Numbered from the stretch's first letter, positions 8,842-20,212 are shown. The stretch: 64,000 bases of DNA from Oxalobacter paeniformigenes (GCF_027158465.1 NZ_JAMKYL010000001.1:682001-746000), one strand, 5' to 3'. The notes: generated by a model not told the origin, from the sequence alone. A program made the numbers and translations.

Positions 8842-9670
8842 GCAGCCACGCTTTCCATGCCAGCCAGAGTTTTTTCCCTTTCGTGAGCGAAACGCGCCGC
8901 GTCAGGACCGGAAAACCGCAGCGGACGATTTCCAGCAACAGTTCGCGATAGATCGACGCCATCATGATGCCGGGTTTTTGCGCGGGCCTGTCCTCCTCGG
9001 GCAAAAGCGAGAACGCCTTGTCGTACAAGGCCAGCGCACGATCGGCCTGAAAACGCATCAGTCCGGTGAAAGCCGCGCCGCCATCCTGTCTTGCCAAATC
9101 GGTTTCCGTCACGCCGAAGCGCGCCATTTCATCGGCGGGCAAATAAATCCGTCCGATCGCCAGATCTTCCCCGACATCGCGGATGATGTTGGTCAGCTGG
9201 AACGCCAGTCCGAGCTTTTCGGCATAAAGCAGCGTTTCGGGACGGCTTGCCCCGAAGATTTTCGCGGCAAGAATGCCCACCGCACCGGCGACATGCCAGC
9301 AATAGCGTGCCAGTTCGTCGAAGGTACTGTAACGATGACGGTCCAGATCCATTTCCATGCCGTCGATGATCGCCATGAAATGCGCCTGTTCCAGCGAACA
9401 GGAAGCGAGATGGGGCAAGAGCGCACGGGTAATCGGATGATCGGGATGACCGGCATACAGATCGGTGATTTCACGCCGCCAACCCGCGAGCTTGTAGCGT
9501 GCCGATTCCGGAGGCAGCGCCCGGTCATCGACGATATCGTCCACTTCACGGCAAAAGGCATACAGGGCCGTGATGGCTTTTCGGCGTGCAGGCGGCAAAA
9601 AACGGAAACAGGCATAAAAACTCGAACCGCTGCCGGCCGCCTTGTGCTGGCAATACTGGTCTGGCAACAT
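8834..9670 (-). CDS. hpnD: Presqualene diphosphate synthase HpnD
   Basis: HpnD condenses two farnesyl diphosphates into presqualene diphosphate. The 278-residue product carries the squalene/phytoene synthase signature: GSSFYACFRFLPPARR near the start, the first aspartate-rich motif CREVDDIVDD, and the second, QLTNIIRDVGEDLAIGRIYLP, near residue 160. The start at 9670 (MLPDQYCQHKAAGSG) is chosen by family alignment; in-frame starts at 9697 and 9724 are possible. hpnE follows with an 8-bp overlap. hpnC and shc, usual partners in hopanoid clusters, are not next to it and were not seen anywhere in the window. Confidence 0.88.
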   Translation of the reverse strand: MLPDQYCQHKAAGSGSSFYACFRFLPPARRKAITALYAFCREVDDIVDDRALPPESARYKLAGWRREITDLYAGHPDHPITRALLPHLASCSLEQAHFMAIIDGMEMDLDRHRYSTFDELARYCWHVAGAVGILAAKIFGASRPETLLYAEKLGLAFQLTNIIRDVGEDLAIGRIYLPADEMARFGVTETDLARQDGGAAFTGLMRFQADRALALYDKAFSLLPEEDRPAQKPGIMMASIYRELLLEIVRCGFPVLTRRVSLTKGKKLWLAWKAWLHE

Positions 9671-9757
9671 AGGCTGTGTCTGATCGGAACAAGCCATTAT
9701 CCCGCAAAACTTCCGTGCTTCCAAACGCGGAACCTTACCGGTATGGGGAAGGCGCCT

Positions 9758-10237
9758 TCATCGGGGCTTTCGCCCGGATTTGCGGATGCCGTGCGCGCTG
9801 TGGACATGCGAACAGGTCTCGTCATGCCGCGAAAACACGCCGGGTTCCTGTCCTGACAGGGCATTGAGAATCCCGCAGCTGGCTGCGTCTTTCGCCTCAT
9901 GGCAACGCTCGCGCAAGGCCTTGAGCTGTTTCTCCAGTTTTTCCAGATCACGTATCCGCTCGCAGACATGGCCGATATGCGCATCGAGCAGGGCATTGAC
10001 GCGGTCGCAACTTTCATCCGGCTTGTCCTTGAAATGCAGCAGGATACGGATTTCCTCGAGCGTCATGTCCAGCGAACGGCAATGCCGGATGAACAGCAAC
10101 CGTTCGGCATGATCATCCGTATAAATCCGGTAATTGCCCTGCGTGCGTGCGACGTCCGGCAACAATCCCTCTTTTTCGTAATAGCGTACCGTTTCGACGG
10201 GCAGTCCCGCCTTTTCGGCAAGTTCACCGATTTTCAT
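9758..10237 (-). CDS. cadR: MerR-family Cd(II)/Pb(II)-responsive regulator
   Basis: The 159-residue product has an N-terminal MerR winged helix-turn-helix (MKIGELAEKAGLPVETVRYYEKEGLLP), then the CadR/PbrR hallmark RHCRSLDMTLEEIR, a coiled-coil dimer helix, and a metal loop with cysteines in DESCDR, ERCHE and SCGIL. The tail holds extra Cys/His (TCSHVHSAHG), as in CadR of pseudomonads. Such proteins bind between a widely spaced -35 and -10 and twist the DNA open when metal is bound. The gene is divergent from a P-type ATPase, and a 21-bp dyad sits in the shared control region. The start at 10237 is set by homology; a start at 10264 would add nine residues. Confidence 0.87.
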   Translation of the reverse strand: MKIGELAEKAGLPVETVRYYEKEGLLPDVARTQGNYRIYTDDHAERLLFIRHCRSLDMTLEEIRILLHFKDKPDESCDRVNALLDAHIGHVCERIRDLEKLEKQLKALRERCHEAKDAASCGILNALSGQEPGVFSRHDETCSHVHSAHGIRKSGRKPR

Positions 10238-10293
10238 GACATACTTTTTTGGAAAAACAGACAAAAACCATGGTTTTCACCTATTGTAACCGC

Positions 10294-10325
10294 TTGACCC
10301 TGAAGTCACTCCATGGTTTTCAATA
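10294..10325 (+). promoter_or_regulatory. MerR-type promoter and operator of the cadA gene
   Basis: A -35 element TTGACC (10294-10299) is followed by an imperfect 21-bp dyad (10297-10317; ACCCTGAAGT, C, ACTCCATGGT) and an AT-rich -10 region near 10319-10325, giving a spacer of about 19-20 bp. Long spacers with a dyad between the hexamers are the MerR-family arrangement, and the arms resemble known cad/pbr operators. The exact -10 is uncertain. Confidence 0.6.
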
Positions 10326-10346
10326 AACAAAACGGGAGAAAAAGCC

Positions 10347-12683
<2,337 letters not shown>

Positions 12684-12750
12684 CGACGGTCGCGTGTGGT
12701 ACGGCGTAAAATAGTCAGCCCGTTCACCCAGCCATTTTTTCGCAAACGCT

Positions 12751-14178
12751 ATGCTTTCCTATCTCCCGCTCATTTTCGGTGCGCTTTCGATCGTTTTGTT
12801 GCTGATTCTCCTTTTCAGGTCGCGGCCATGGCAGGCAGGCGAAACTTCCGAAATCCTGCGACAGCAGACGGAAAACGCCATTCGCAATGCCGCCGAACGC
12901 ACCGAACGGCAAATGCGGGAACAGATCCAGCTCAGTGCACAGGGGACACGACAAGAACTGGCCAGTGCGCTTTCCCGCTTCCAGCATGGTCTGACCCAGC
13001 AGATGACCCAGATTTCCACCCTGCAAAACGACCAGATGCGGACGTTTTCCGAACAGCTCGCGCGCCTGACGGCAGACAATGCCCGACAGGCCGGCGCCGC
13101 CCGGCAGGAACAGGCCGAAGCCATCAAACGCTTTGCCGATACCCTGCAACAGACCCTGACGGCGCTGACGGAATCGAACGCGAAACGCATGAACGAAATA
13201 CGTACCGTGCTGGAAGAAAAAATCCGCGACTTGCAGACAGACAATGCGAAAAAACTGGAAGAAATGCGCCAGACCGTCGACGAAAAACTGCATGCCACAC
13301 TGGAACAGCGTCTGGGCGAATCGTTCCGGCTCGTCTCAGAACGCCTTGAAAAAGTCCATCAGGGACTGGGCGAGATGCACCGGCTGGCGATGGGCGTGGG
13401 CGATCTGAAACGGGTGCTGACCAATGTGAAAACGCGGGGGACATGGGGTGAAGTCCAGCTGGAAATGCTCCTGGAACAGCTCATGACACCGGGGCAATAT
13501 GCCCGCAACGTGGAAACGGTACCCGGTTCCGGCGCCATCGTCGAATTCGCCATCCGTCTGCCGGGCAGGGGAGACGAAACCGCACCGGTCTGGTTGCCCA
13601 TCGACGCGAAATTCCCGAAAGAACAGTATGAACGGCTGGTCGAGGCATCCGAAGCGGCCGATGCCGAGGGCGTCGCACAGGCAGGAAAAGAACTCGAACG
13701 TGCCATCCGGCTTCAGGCGAAAACCATTGCGGACAAATATCTCGCGCCGCCGCATACCACCGACTTCGCGCTCATGTTTTTGCCGACGGAAGGACTTTAC
13801 GCCGAAGTCATGCGCCGCCCCGGACTGGCCGACGACTTGCAGCGAACCTGCCGGATCAGCATCGCCGGACCTTCCACGCTCTCGGCACTGCTCAACAGCC
13901 TGCAAATGGGCTTCAGGACACTGGCGCTGGAAAAACGTTCATCCGAAGTGTGGGACATTCTGGGCGCGGTCAAAACCGAATTCGGCAAATTCGGCACCGT
14001 ACTGGAAGCCACGCGCAAAACGCTGGAACGTGCAGCGAGAAGTATCGACGACGCACAGGTACGTACCCGCCAGATGAGCCGCAAGCTCAAGAAAATCGAG
14101 GCATTGCCCGAAGAACGTGCCCAGGAATTGCTGGGAATGACGAAATTGCCAGACGAAACAGCTGCTGACAATGAATGA
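12751..14178 (+). CDS. rmuC: DNA recombination protein RmuC
   Basis: RmuC limits recombination between inverted repeats and is thought to act as a membrane-anchored nuclease-like protein. The 475-residue product starts with one membrane helix (residues about 3-22), then a long coiled coil rich in Q, R and E (about 30-190), then the conserved RmuC domain with GTWGEVQLEMLLEQLMTPGQY and the PD-(D/E)XK-like WLPIDAKFPKEQY near residue 290. Length fits the family. It stands 67 bp after the cadA gene, and no terminator was found between them. Confidence 0.93.
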   Translation: MLSYLPLIFGALSIVLLLILLFRSRPWQAGETSEILRQQTENAIRNAAERTERQMREQIQLSAQGTRQELASALSRFQHGLTQQMTQISTLQNDQMRTFSEQLARLTADNARQAGAARQEQAEAIKRFADTLQQTLTALTESNAKRMNEIRTVLEEKIRDLQTDNAKKLEEMRQTVDEKLHATLEQRLGESFRLVSERLEKVHQGLGEMHRLAMGVGDLKRVLTNVKTRGTWGEVQLEMLLEQLMTPGQYARNVETVPGSGAIVEFAIRLPGRGDETAPVWLPIDAKFPKEQYERLVEASEAADAEGVAQAGKELERAIRLQAKTIADKYLAPPHTTDFALMFLPTEGLYAEVMRRPGLADDLQRTCRISIAGPSTLSALLNSLQMGFRTLALEKRSSEVWDILGAVKTEFGKFGTVLEATRKTLERAARSIDDAQVRTRQMSRKLKKIEALPEERAQELLGMTKLPDETAADNE

Positions 14179-14403
14179 ATCCGGACCAGTATTCCCGTTT
14201 TCAGGCGTTTCCGTCTTTTCGTGATGGCGTATTTCGCCGGCATGACCATGACTGTATGCCAGCACTGGCAAGGAAAATCCCTGAGTACCGCCACTGGGCA
14301 GAATCATTTGCGCAATAGCGGCATGAAAGCGGTGACTGGAAAAAGCCCTTTCTGAAAACCGAACCGGAAAATCAGGCAAATACGGAAGCGGAATGGAACG
14401 GTC

Positions 14404-14757
14404 TCATTCTGCACAGCCATATTTTTTTTCAAACAAATCCTTGTTCACGTCACCCCATGCAATCATGGCATCGATTATCGGAATGAGGGTACTCCCCAAT
14501 TCCGTAAGGGCATATTCGGAACGGGGTGGGGACTCCGGATAAATGGTTCTTGAAACCAGCCCATCCTCGACTAGTTCTTTCAACTGGAGATCAAGCACAC
14601 GCGGCGTAGCGTCCGGAAATATCTTGTGAATTTCGCTGGGACGGAGTGTCTTGTGGCGCAATTCATCCAGAATACAGGATTTCCATTTTGAATTCAGCAG
14701 GCTTATCGTCAATCTCAACGGACATTCCAGATCGACGGGTGTTTTTCTCTGATACAT
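14404..14757 (-). CDS. HxlR-family transcriptional regulator
   Basis: The 117-residue product is a compact winged-helix protein with the HxlR pattern: ECPLRLTISLLNSKWKSCIL near the N-terminus, a recognition region TPRVLDLQLKELVEDGLV, and a wing RTIYPESPPRSEYALTELG. The cysteine before PLRLT is conserved in the family and serves as a redox or electrophile sensor in some members. The gene is divergent from an NTF2-like gene at 14900. HxlR regulators often control the gene they face, and an inverted repeat lies between the two. Confidence 0.87.
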   Translation of the reverse strand: MYQRKTPVDLECPLRLTISLLNSKWKSCILDELRHKTLRPSEIHKIFPDATPRVLDLQLKELVEDGLVSRTIYPESPPRSEYALTELGSTLIPIIDAMIAWGDVNKDLFEKKYGCAE

Positions 14758-14837
14758 GATCCAAAATAAAACCGGTTGTTTTCATGCAGGACATATACGG
14801 AAAAAATTTTCGGTATATGAATAATTTTTCGGTGATT

Positions 14838-14857
14838 GTGTTAGAAAAACATAACAC
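14838..14857. promoter_or_regulatory. Candidate operator between HxlR and NTF2-like genes
   Basis: GTGTTA (14838-14843) and TAACAC (14852-14857) form a perfect 6-bp inverted repeat with an 8-bp AT-rich spacer, in the 142-bp divergent region. It is the clearest dyad there and lies about 80 bp from the HxlR start and 43 bp from the other start. Confidence 0.45.
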
Positions 14858-14899
14858 GTAACATAATCAGCGTCAATGAATTATATAAAGGGCATTATT

Positions 14900-15289
14900 A
14901 TGAGAGCAAGTATCGGGGAATACCGTGCAGTTGAAGAAGCGGCCATGAAATTCGTCAAAAGCGTCGCTGAAGGTGACAGTCGTTACGCAAAAGAACTGTT
15001 TGTCGATGACGCTGTTTTGTTTGGTTATCTGGATGGAAAACCGGAACATGGCAGCATCGAACAGTTTTACAAAAATGTGGATACCGTGGACGCAGGAAAG
15101 GATTTCAGGGCGCGCATCGATATCGTCGATATCGAGGAAACGCTTGCGGTGGTAAAGGTGCTGGAAGAAAAATGGGGCGGACGCATTGATTTTACCGATT
15201 ATCTTTTGTTGATGAAGATAGACGGAAAATGGAAATGCGTTGCAAAAGCCTATAACCAGAATTCCAATACGATTCAAAACGGGAAATAA
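14900..15289 (+). CDS. NTF2-like (putative lumazine-binding family) protein
   Basis: The 129-residue product has the cone-shaped NTF2/SnoaL pattern of the putative lumazine-binding family: an N-terminal helix (EYRAVEEAAMKFVKSVAEGD), LFVDDAVLFGYLDGKPEHGSI in the middle, and a C-terminal sheet ending KWGGRIDFTDYLLLMKIDGKWKCVAKAY (bases about 15170-15250). No catalytic residue can be assigned. Start ATG 14900 is preferred to ATG 14876 because AAAGGG lies 8 bp upstream. It is divergent from an HxlR regulator, which probably controls it. Its substrate is unknown. Confidence 0.72.
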   Translation: MRASIGEYRAVEEAAMKFVKSVAEGDSRYAKELFVDDAVLFGYLDGKPEHGSIEQFYKNVDTVDAGKDFRARIDIVDIEETLAVVKVLEEKWGGRIDFTDYLLLMKIDGKWKCVAKAYNQNSNTIQNGK

Positions 15290-15786
15290 TATCCGTAACC
15301 GAAAAATCCTGACCGTAAAGTTTTACCGTGCATTACCGTTTTACGATAATGCACGGCATGTTTTCCAGACAGATTGAAAATCATGCGCTTGTTGAAAAAT
15401 GCACGTCATTCGTAATTTGCCATACCGCAAAACAAACGGAGATAAAAATTCCGAAACGATATATTCATAAAAAACATCGGGTTTTTTTCAATGGCATCCC
15501 ACCGGACGGTTAATTTGTTGGCGAGAAACGGACGGACATTTTCGTATTTCGCCAATAGCGGAATATACCGCCGTCATCACACAACTTTTCATACCCTGCG
15601 CTCCTGACACGTGCCATAATATTCCGGACATGGACATTTCCCGTGTACATTGCCTGCCGATGACATGGTATATCCAAAACAATGCATGCTTGTTCATGTG
15701 GCAGGCATTTCCATACAGGCATCCTGTACCGGTTTTACAGTACACGGCAAAACTGTCTGATGACTAGTTGACAGGGACTGTATCTC
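15290..15786. other. 497-bp intergenic region with a strong hairpin
   Basis: No convincing gene was found. An 85-codon minus-strand frame (15488-15745) lacks family features and a ribosome binding site. A strong hairpin follows the NTF2-like gene (15326-15356). The rest is AT-richer than the neighbouring genes and includes TTGACA at 15770-15775, close to the start of the GGDEF-EAL gene. Confidence 0.6.
15326..15364 (+). terminator. Strong hairpin after the NTF2-like gene, probable terminator
   Basis: CCGTGCATTA (15326-15335) and TAATGCACGG (15347-15356) form a perfect 10-bp stem. The 11-nt loop can extend the helix with CGT/ACG. Only CATGTTTTCC follows, so the U-tract is weak. Confidence 0.5.
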
Positions 15787-18618
15787 ATGCCGATTCCATT
15801 ACCGGATAACCGCTCATCTGATATTTTGCTCATCCGCAACTACTGTTCCCACGCGATTTCACGCAGCGGCGACGAAGGCGAACTTTTCGCCAATATCTGC
15901 GCCATCATCGTCCGACACAGTCGTATCCGAATGGCTTGCACCGGTTTCGCAAACCCGTCGGAAAACCTGATCCGTTTTGACAACAAAAGCGGAGAAGAAA
16001 TTGATTTTCCAGAAAAAATGTCGCTATCGACAACGGCGGGACATCCGGATGCTGAAAGCGTTGCCGTAAAAGCGTTTTCAACGGGAAAGGCATTCTGGAA
16101 CCGTGATTTCGGAAGCGACCCGGTATCGGCATGGTGGCCGGAAAATGCATCGAATGAAATTTCCCTGCGTTCGCTGGCGGCATTGCCACTGCACGAAAAC
16201 GGGAAAACCATCGGTGTATTTCTGCTGGCGTCGGCCGAACCGGATGCCTTCGATCCGGCATTACGCGGACTGCTGGCTGAAATCGCGGACGACATGGATT
16301 TTGCGGTCGCCAACTTTCGCCGCGAACAGATACGCATGAATGCCGAACGCGAATTGCGCCGCCTGTATGTCGAAAGCAGTGTCACGGAAAGCGAAATCCG
16401 CCGTCTCAACCAGCTCTATACCACAATGGGGTACTGCAACCAGGCTATTGCCCGCTGCAAGACACAGGACGAACTGTTCGGCGAAATCTGCCGCATCGCC
16501 GTACAGTACGACACCATCGACATCGCATGGATCGGTGTCATGGACCGTGCACAGCATCTTATACCCGTCGCCATGGAAGGGGCATCGCCCGAAATCATCG
16601 CGAAAATCGGCGAAATGATGACGACACACATCATCCGGCAAGCCGTTCGGGATGACAGACCGGTCTGGATACAGGATTGTGCGGGCGATCCGGCATGTGA
16701 TTGCGATGCCATCATGCCCCGCTGGCAGTGTCTTGCCGATGAACAGCCTATCTGCGCCATTGCCTGCCTGCCGTTGCACAAGAATGGTGAAATCGCCGGC
16801 ATGCTGGTCTTGCATGCCTTCAAGGCCGGTGCATTCGATATCGTGGTGCAAAAGCTGCTGAAAGAACTGACGGCCGGCATCGATTTCGCGCTGGACAATT
16901 ATGTCCGCAATGAAAAATTGCAACTTTCGGCGGACATGTTCACCCAGAGCAACGAAGGCATGATGCTGCTTGATGACGCATGTCGCATCGTCATGGTCAA
17001 TCAGGCGTTCACACGGATCACCGGATACGACCGCGCCGAAGTGATGGGCTGCAATCCGCGGATTCTCTCGTCGGGACGGCACGACAGGGCGTTTTACGAA
17101 GCCATGTGGAACGAAATCCGGGAAAAAGGATGCTGGCAGGGCGAAATCTGGAACATGCACAAAAACGGCACCAGCTATCCCGAATGGCTTTCCATCCAGG
17201 CCATGTATGATCCCTCTGGCAAGCTGACCCATTACATCGGCCTGTTCAGCGACATGACCGAACGAAAAAAGGCGCAAGACCAGATCCAGTGGCTGGCGCA
17301 TTTCGATGCCCTGACAGGCTTGCCGAACCGGACACTGTTGCATGAACGGTGCCGACAGGCCATCAGTCTGGCGCAACGCAGCCGGAAACCGCTGGCGTTG
17401 ATGTTCGTCGATCTCGACGGATTCAAACAGGTCAACGATACGCTCGGCCACAAGGCAGGCGACGAATTGCTCAGGCTTTTCGCAGCACGTCTTGAAGGCG
17501 TGGTGCGCGACCAGGATACCGTTTCGCGGCAGGGCGGTGATGAATTCGTCCTGGTATTGCCCGATACGGATACCAGCGGCGCGGCGCACATCGCCGGCAA
17601 ACTGCTGGCTATCGCGTCAGAACCCTATCGTATCGATGAACAGGAACTGAACCTGTCCGCCTCGATCGGCATCGCCATGTATCCGTATGATGGAACGGAC
17701 TTCGAGACGCTTTCCTGTTGCGCCGATACCGCCATGTACCGTGTCAAACAGAACGGTCGTGCCCATTTCCGATTCTTCACGACGGAAATGCAGGCCAGCT
17801 CGACCCGTACGCATCTTATCGGCGGCGCCTTGCAAAATGCACTGGAAGACAACGGGTTTTCGCTGTTGTACCAGCCGATTCTTTCGCTGGAAAACCGCAC
17901 CGTTACCGGGTTCGAAGCCCTGTTGCACTGGGAGCATCCCCAACTCGGCACGATCGCTCCCGACGAATTTTTGCGTATCGCCGAATCGAACGGGCAAATC
18001 ATGGCCATCGGCCAATGGGTGATCAGGACAGCGATAGGGCAGCTCAGGGCATGGCATGAAGCCGGAGAAGATGCCGTGACCATCTCGGTCAACCTTTCGG
18101 CCATTCCGTTTCACGACCGCAATTTGCCGAAACGTATCGCACAATGGCTCAGTGAAGCGGGCGTTCCGCCGGAAAGACTGGTACTGGAAATGCCGGAAAC
18201 CGTCGTGATGGAAAAACCGCATGACGCCATCGGCGCCGTCGATGCGTTCCATGCCGCCGGAATGAAAGTCGCCATCGACCGTTTCGGCACAGGTTATTCC
18301 TCCATCGCCATCCTGAGGCGACTGGGGGCATACAGTCTCAAGATCGACCCGTCGTGCATCAGGGAAGTCACGGTGGACGACGAAGCAGCCACCATCGTGC
18401 GTGCCATGATCTCGCTGGCTGGTGCGCTGGGTATCCGTACCGTGGCCGAGGGTGTCGAAACAGCCGGTCAGATGCGCTTTCTCGAGCAGGCGGGATGCAA
18501 AGCCATTCAGGGAAACCTTGTTTCAGATGCACTCGATGCCGGTGCCGCAAGCGAATTTCTGGAACGAAACCGCGCACGGCAAGGCGTGAAAAGCCGCACG
18601 ATGACGGAAAAACGATGA
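15787..18618 (+). CDS. GAF-GAF-PAS-GGDEF-EAL protein (cyclic-di-GMP enzyme)
   Basis: The 943-residue cytosolic product contains two GAF-like domains (about 10-185 and 205-375), a PAS domain (about 385-490; MLLDDACRIVMVNQAFTRITGY), GGDEF (about 500-660) and EAL (about 675-925). GGDEF is intact: the signature is at 583-587 and the inhibitory I-site RxxD at 574-577 (RDQD). This suggests an active, feedback-controlled diguanylate cyclase. EAL starts canonically (E710-A-L), but the metal-binding DDFGTG is D831-R832-FGTG and the final QGYLFSRP region reads QGNLVSDA, so phosphodiesterase activity is doubtful. There is no membrane segment; the input is probably a small ligand or redox signal at the GAF/PAS part. 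It is convergent with the next gene, 4 bp away. Confidence 0.9.
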   Translation: MPIPLPDNRSSDILLIRNYCSHAISRSGDEGELFANICAIIVRHSRIRMACTGFANPSENLIRFDNKSGEEIDFPEKMSLSTTAGHPDAESVAVKAFSTGKAFWNRDFGSDPVSAWWPENASNEISLRSLAALPLHENGKTIGVFLLASAEPDAFDPALRGLLAEIADDMDFAVANFRREQIRMNAERELRRLYVESSVTESEIRRLNQLYTTMGYCNQAIARCKTQDELFGEICRIAVQYDTIDIAWIGVMDRAQHLIPVAMEGASPEIIAKIGEMMTTHIIRQAVRDDRPVWIQDCAGDPACDCDAIMPRWQCLADEQPICAIACLPLHKNGEIAGMLVLHAFKAGAFDIVVQKLLKELTAGIDFALDNYVRNEKLQLSADMFTQSNEGMMLLDDACRIVMVNQAFTRITGYDRAEVMGCNPRILSSGRHDRAFYEAMWNEIREKGCWQGEIWNMHKNGTSYPEWLSIQAMYDPSGKLTHYIGLFSDMTERKKAQDQIQWLAHFDALTGLPNRTLLHERCRQAISLAQRSRKPLALMFVDLDGFKQVNDTLGHKAGDELLRLFAARLEGVVRDQDTVSRQGGDEFVLVLPDTDTSGAAHIAGKLLAIASEPYRIDEQELNLSASIGIAMYPYDGTDFETLSCCADTAMYRVKQNGRAHFRFFTTEMQASSTRTHLIGGALQNALEDNGFSLLYQPILSLENRTVTGFEALLHWEHPQLGTIAPDEFLRIAESNGQIMAIGQWVIRTAIGQLRAWHEAGEDAVTISVNLSAIPFHDRNLPKRIAQWLSEAGVPPERLVLEMPETVVMEKPHDAIGAVDAFHAAGMKVAIDRFGTGYSSIAILRRLGAYSLKIDPSCIREVTVDDEAATIVRAMISLAGALGIRTVAEGVETAGQMRFLEQAGCKAIQGNLVSDALDAGAASEFLERNRARQGVKSRTMTEKR

Positions 18619-18622
18619 CAGA

Positions 18623-20038
18623 TCAGGGCAGAACCTTGCCGGGATTCATCAGATTGTCCGGATCGAACGCCTGCTTGACGAGCCGCATCATCCGCATTTC
18701 CACCTCGCTTTTGTAGGCAGCGTTCCTGTCGTGCTTCAATGCGCCCAGCCCGTGTTCGGCGGAAATGGCGCCATGCAACCGGATGACGTTGTCATAGACG
18801 ATCCGGTTGACTTCGCCCTGCATCCGCAAAAAGTCGTCGTCCGCCACGCCTTCGGGCGCGCCGACGTTATAGTGCAGGCTGCCGTCGCCGAGATGGCCGA
18901 ACGTCACCATCCGGCACCCAGGAAAACGGTACTGGAGCTGCCTGTCCGTCGTTTCGATAAATTCGGCGAACAGCGAAGTCGGAACGGCAATATCGTGTTT
19001 GATGTTTTTGCCTTCGCGGGATTGTGCGGCGGAAATGTTTTCACGCAATGCCCACATCGATTTCGATTGCGAAAGCGTCTGCGCCAGGGCGGCATCGCAA
19101 ATCACGGCGTCTTCCATCGCATACTGGAGCAGTTTTTCGAAACGGCTGGCGACATGTTCTTCCGGTTCGGTACTGGAAAGTTCCATCAGGACATAATAGT
19201 CCTGCATGAGCGGCAGGGGAGACGACAGTTCCGGAAAATGCCGGGTGACCAGTTCCAGACTGTAACGCGACATCAGTTCGAACGTGGTCAGTACACCGTC
19301 GGCGAACTGCTGTGCGATGGACAAAAGACGCAACGCGTCGGCAGGCGTATCCAGCGCGACAAAGGCGGTTTGTCGCGTTCTCGGACGGGGAAACAGTTTC
19401 AGAACCGCCGCCGTGATGATGCCCAGCGTTCCTTCCGAGCCGATGAACAGATCCCGCAGATCGTAGCCGGTATTGTTCTTGCGGAGTTTGTACAGACCGT
19501 CCCATATCGCGCCGTCTGGCAGGACGACTTCCAGCCCAAGGCACAATTCGCGGGCCGTACCGTAGCGCAAGACGGCGGTACCGCCGGCATTGGCTGCCAG
19601 ATTGCCGCCGATCATGCAAGAACCTGACGAGGCCAGCGACAGCGGAAACATCCTGTCGGCATCCTGCGCCGCCTTGTGGATATCGTCCAGCAGGCAACCC
19701 GCCTCGACGGTCATGGTATTGTTGGCCAGATCGGTTTCCCGTATCCGTTTCATGCGTGCCAGCGAAATCACGACCGCTTTCCCTGAGGTATCCGGTACGC
19801 TGCCCAGCACCAGCCCGGTATTGCCTCCCTGAGGCACGATGGGTATCCCGTGACGGCGGCAAAGTCTGACGATATCGGCGACTTCCTGCGTATTGCCGGG
19901 TTGCACGACGGCCAGCGCCTTTCCCGCAAACCGTTTACGGTAGTCGGTCACATAAAAATCCATTCTGGCCGGATCGCTGATGACATGGGCGCTGCCAAGC
20001 CGCTTTTTGCACAATTCGATAAAGGATGGCTGTGTCAT
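18623..20038 (-). CDS. FAD-binding 2-hydroxyacid dehydrogenase (D-lactate / 2-hydroxyglutarate type)
   Basis: The 471-residue product has an N-terminal PCMH-type FAD domain (about 30-215) with IVPQGGNTGLVLGSVP and ASSGSCMIGGNLAANAGGTA, then a C-terminal FAD-linked oxidase domain with the metal-site motif FGHLGDGSLHYNV and EHGLGALKH. This is the GlcD/Dld/D2HGDH family, which oxidises D-2-hydroxyacids. The GGNTGLV form is closest to D-2-hydroxyglutarate dehydrogenases, but the substrate is not certain. Start 20038 (MTQPSFIELCKKRL) is chosen from the family; the frame is open to 20089. No glcE or glcF subunits adjoin, so it is probably a stand-alone enzyme. Confidence 0.85.
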   Translation of the reverse strand: MTQPSFIELCKKRLGSAHVISDPARMDFYVTDYRKRFAGKALAVVQPGNTQEVADIVRLCRRHGIPIVPQGGNTGLVLGSVPDTSGKAVVISLARMKRIRETDLANNTMTVEAGCLLDDIHKAAQDADRMFPLSLASSGSCMIGGNLAANAGGTAVLRYGTARELCLGLEVVLPDGAIWDGLYKLRKNNTGYDLRDLFIGSEGTLGIITAAVLKLFPRPRTRQTAFVALDTPADALRLLSIAQQFADGVLTTFELMSRYSLELVTRHFPELSSPLPLMQDYYVLMELSSTEPEEHVASRFEKLLQYAMEDAVICDAALAQTLSQSKSMWALRENISAAQSREGKNIKHDIAVPTSLFAEFIETTDRQLQYRFPGCRMVTFGHLGDGSLHYNVGAPEGVADDDFLRMQGEVNRIVYDNVIRLHGAISAEHGLGALKHDRNAAYKSEVEMRMMRLVKQAFDPDNLMNPGKVLP

Positions 20039-20212
20039 GATGAAAACCGTTCCGTGAAATCCGCAACGGCAACCTGTCGGTGACCGCAACGTCCCGCACC
20101 GTCGCGCCGATTGCCGGATTGCAGCGCAAAATCAATATTCGGCCGGGAAACACATGATAAAACAATTTTGTCCGGTTGCCTGCCGGAGACGGTTTCATTT
20201 TAAAATGTTTTC

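Noticed and set aside
15488..15745. 85-codon minus-strand ORF between the NTF2-like and GGDEF-EAL genes
   Set aside because: It has no ribosome binding site, odd composition and no relation to known families.
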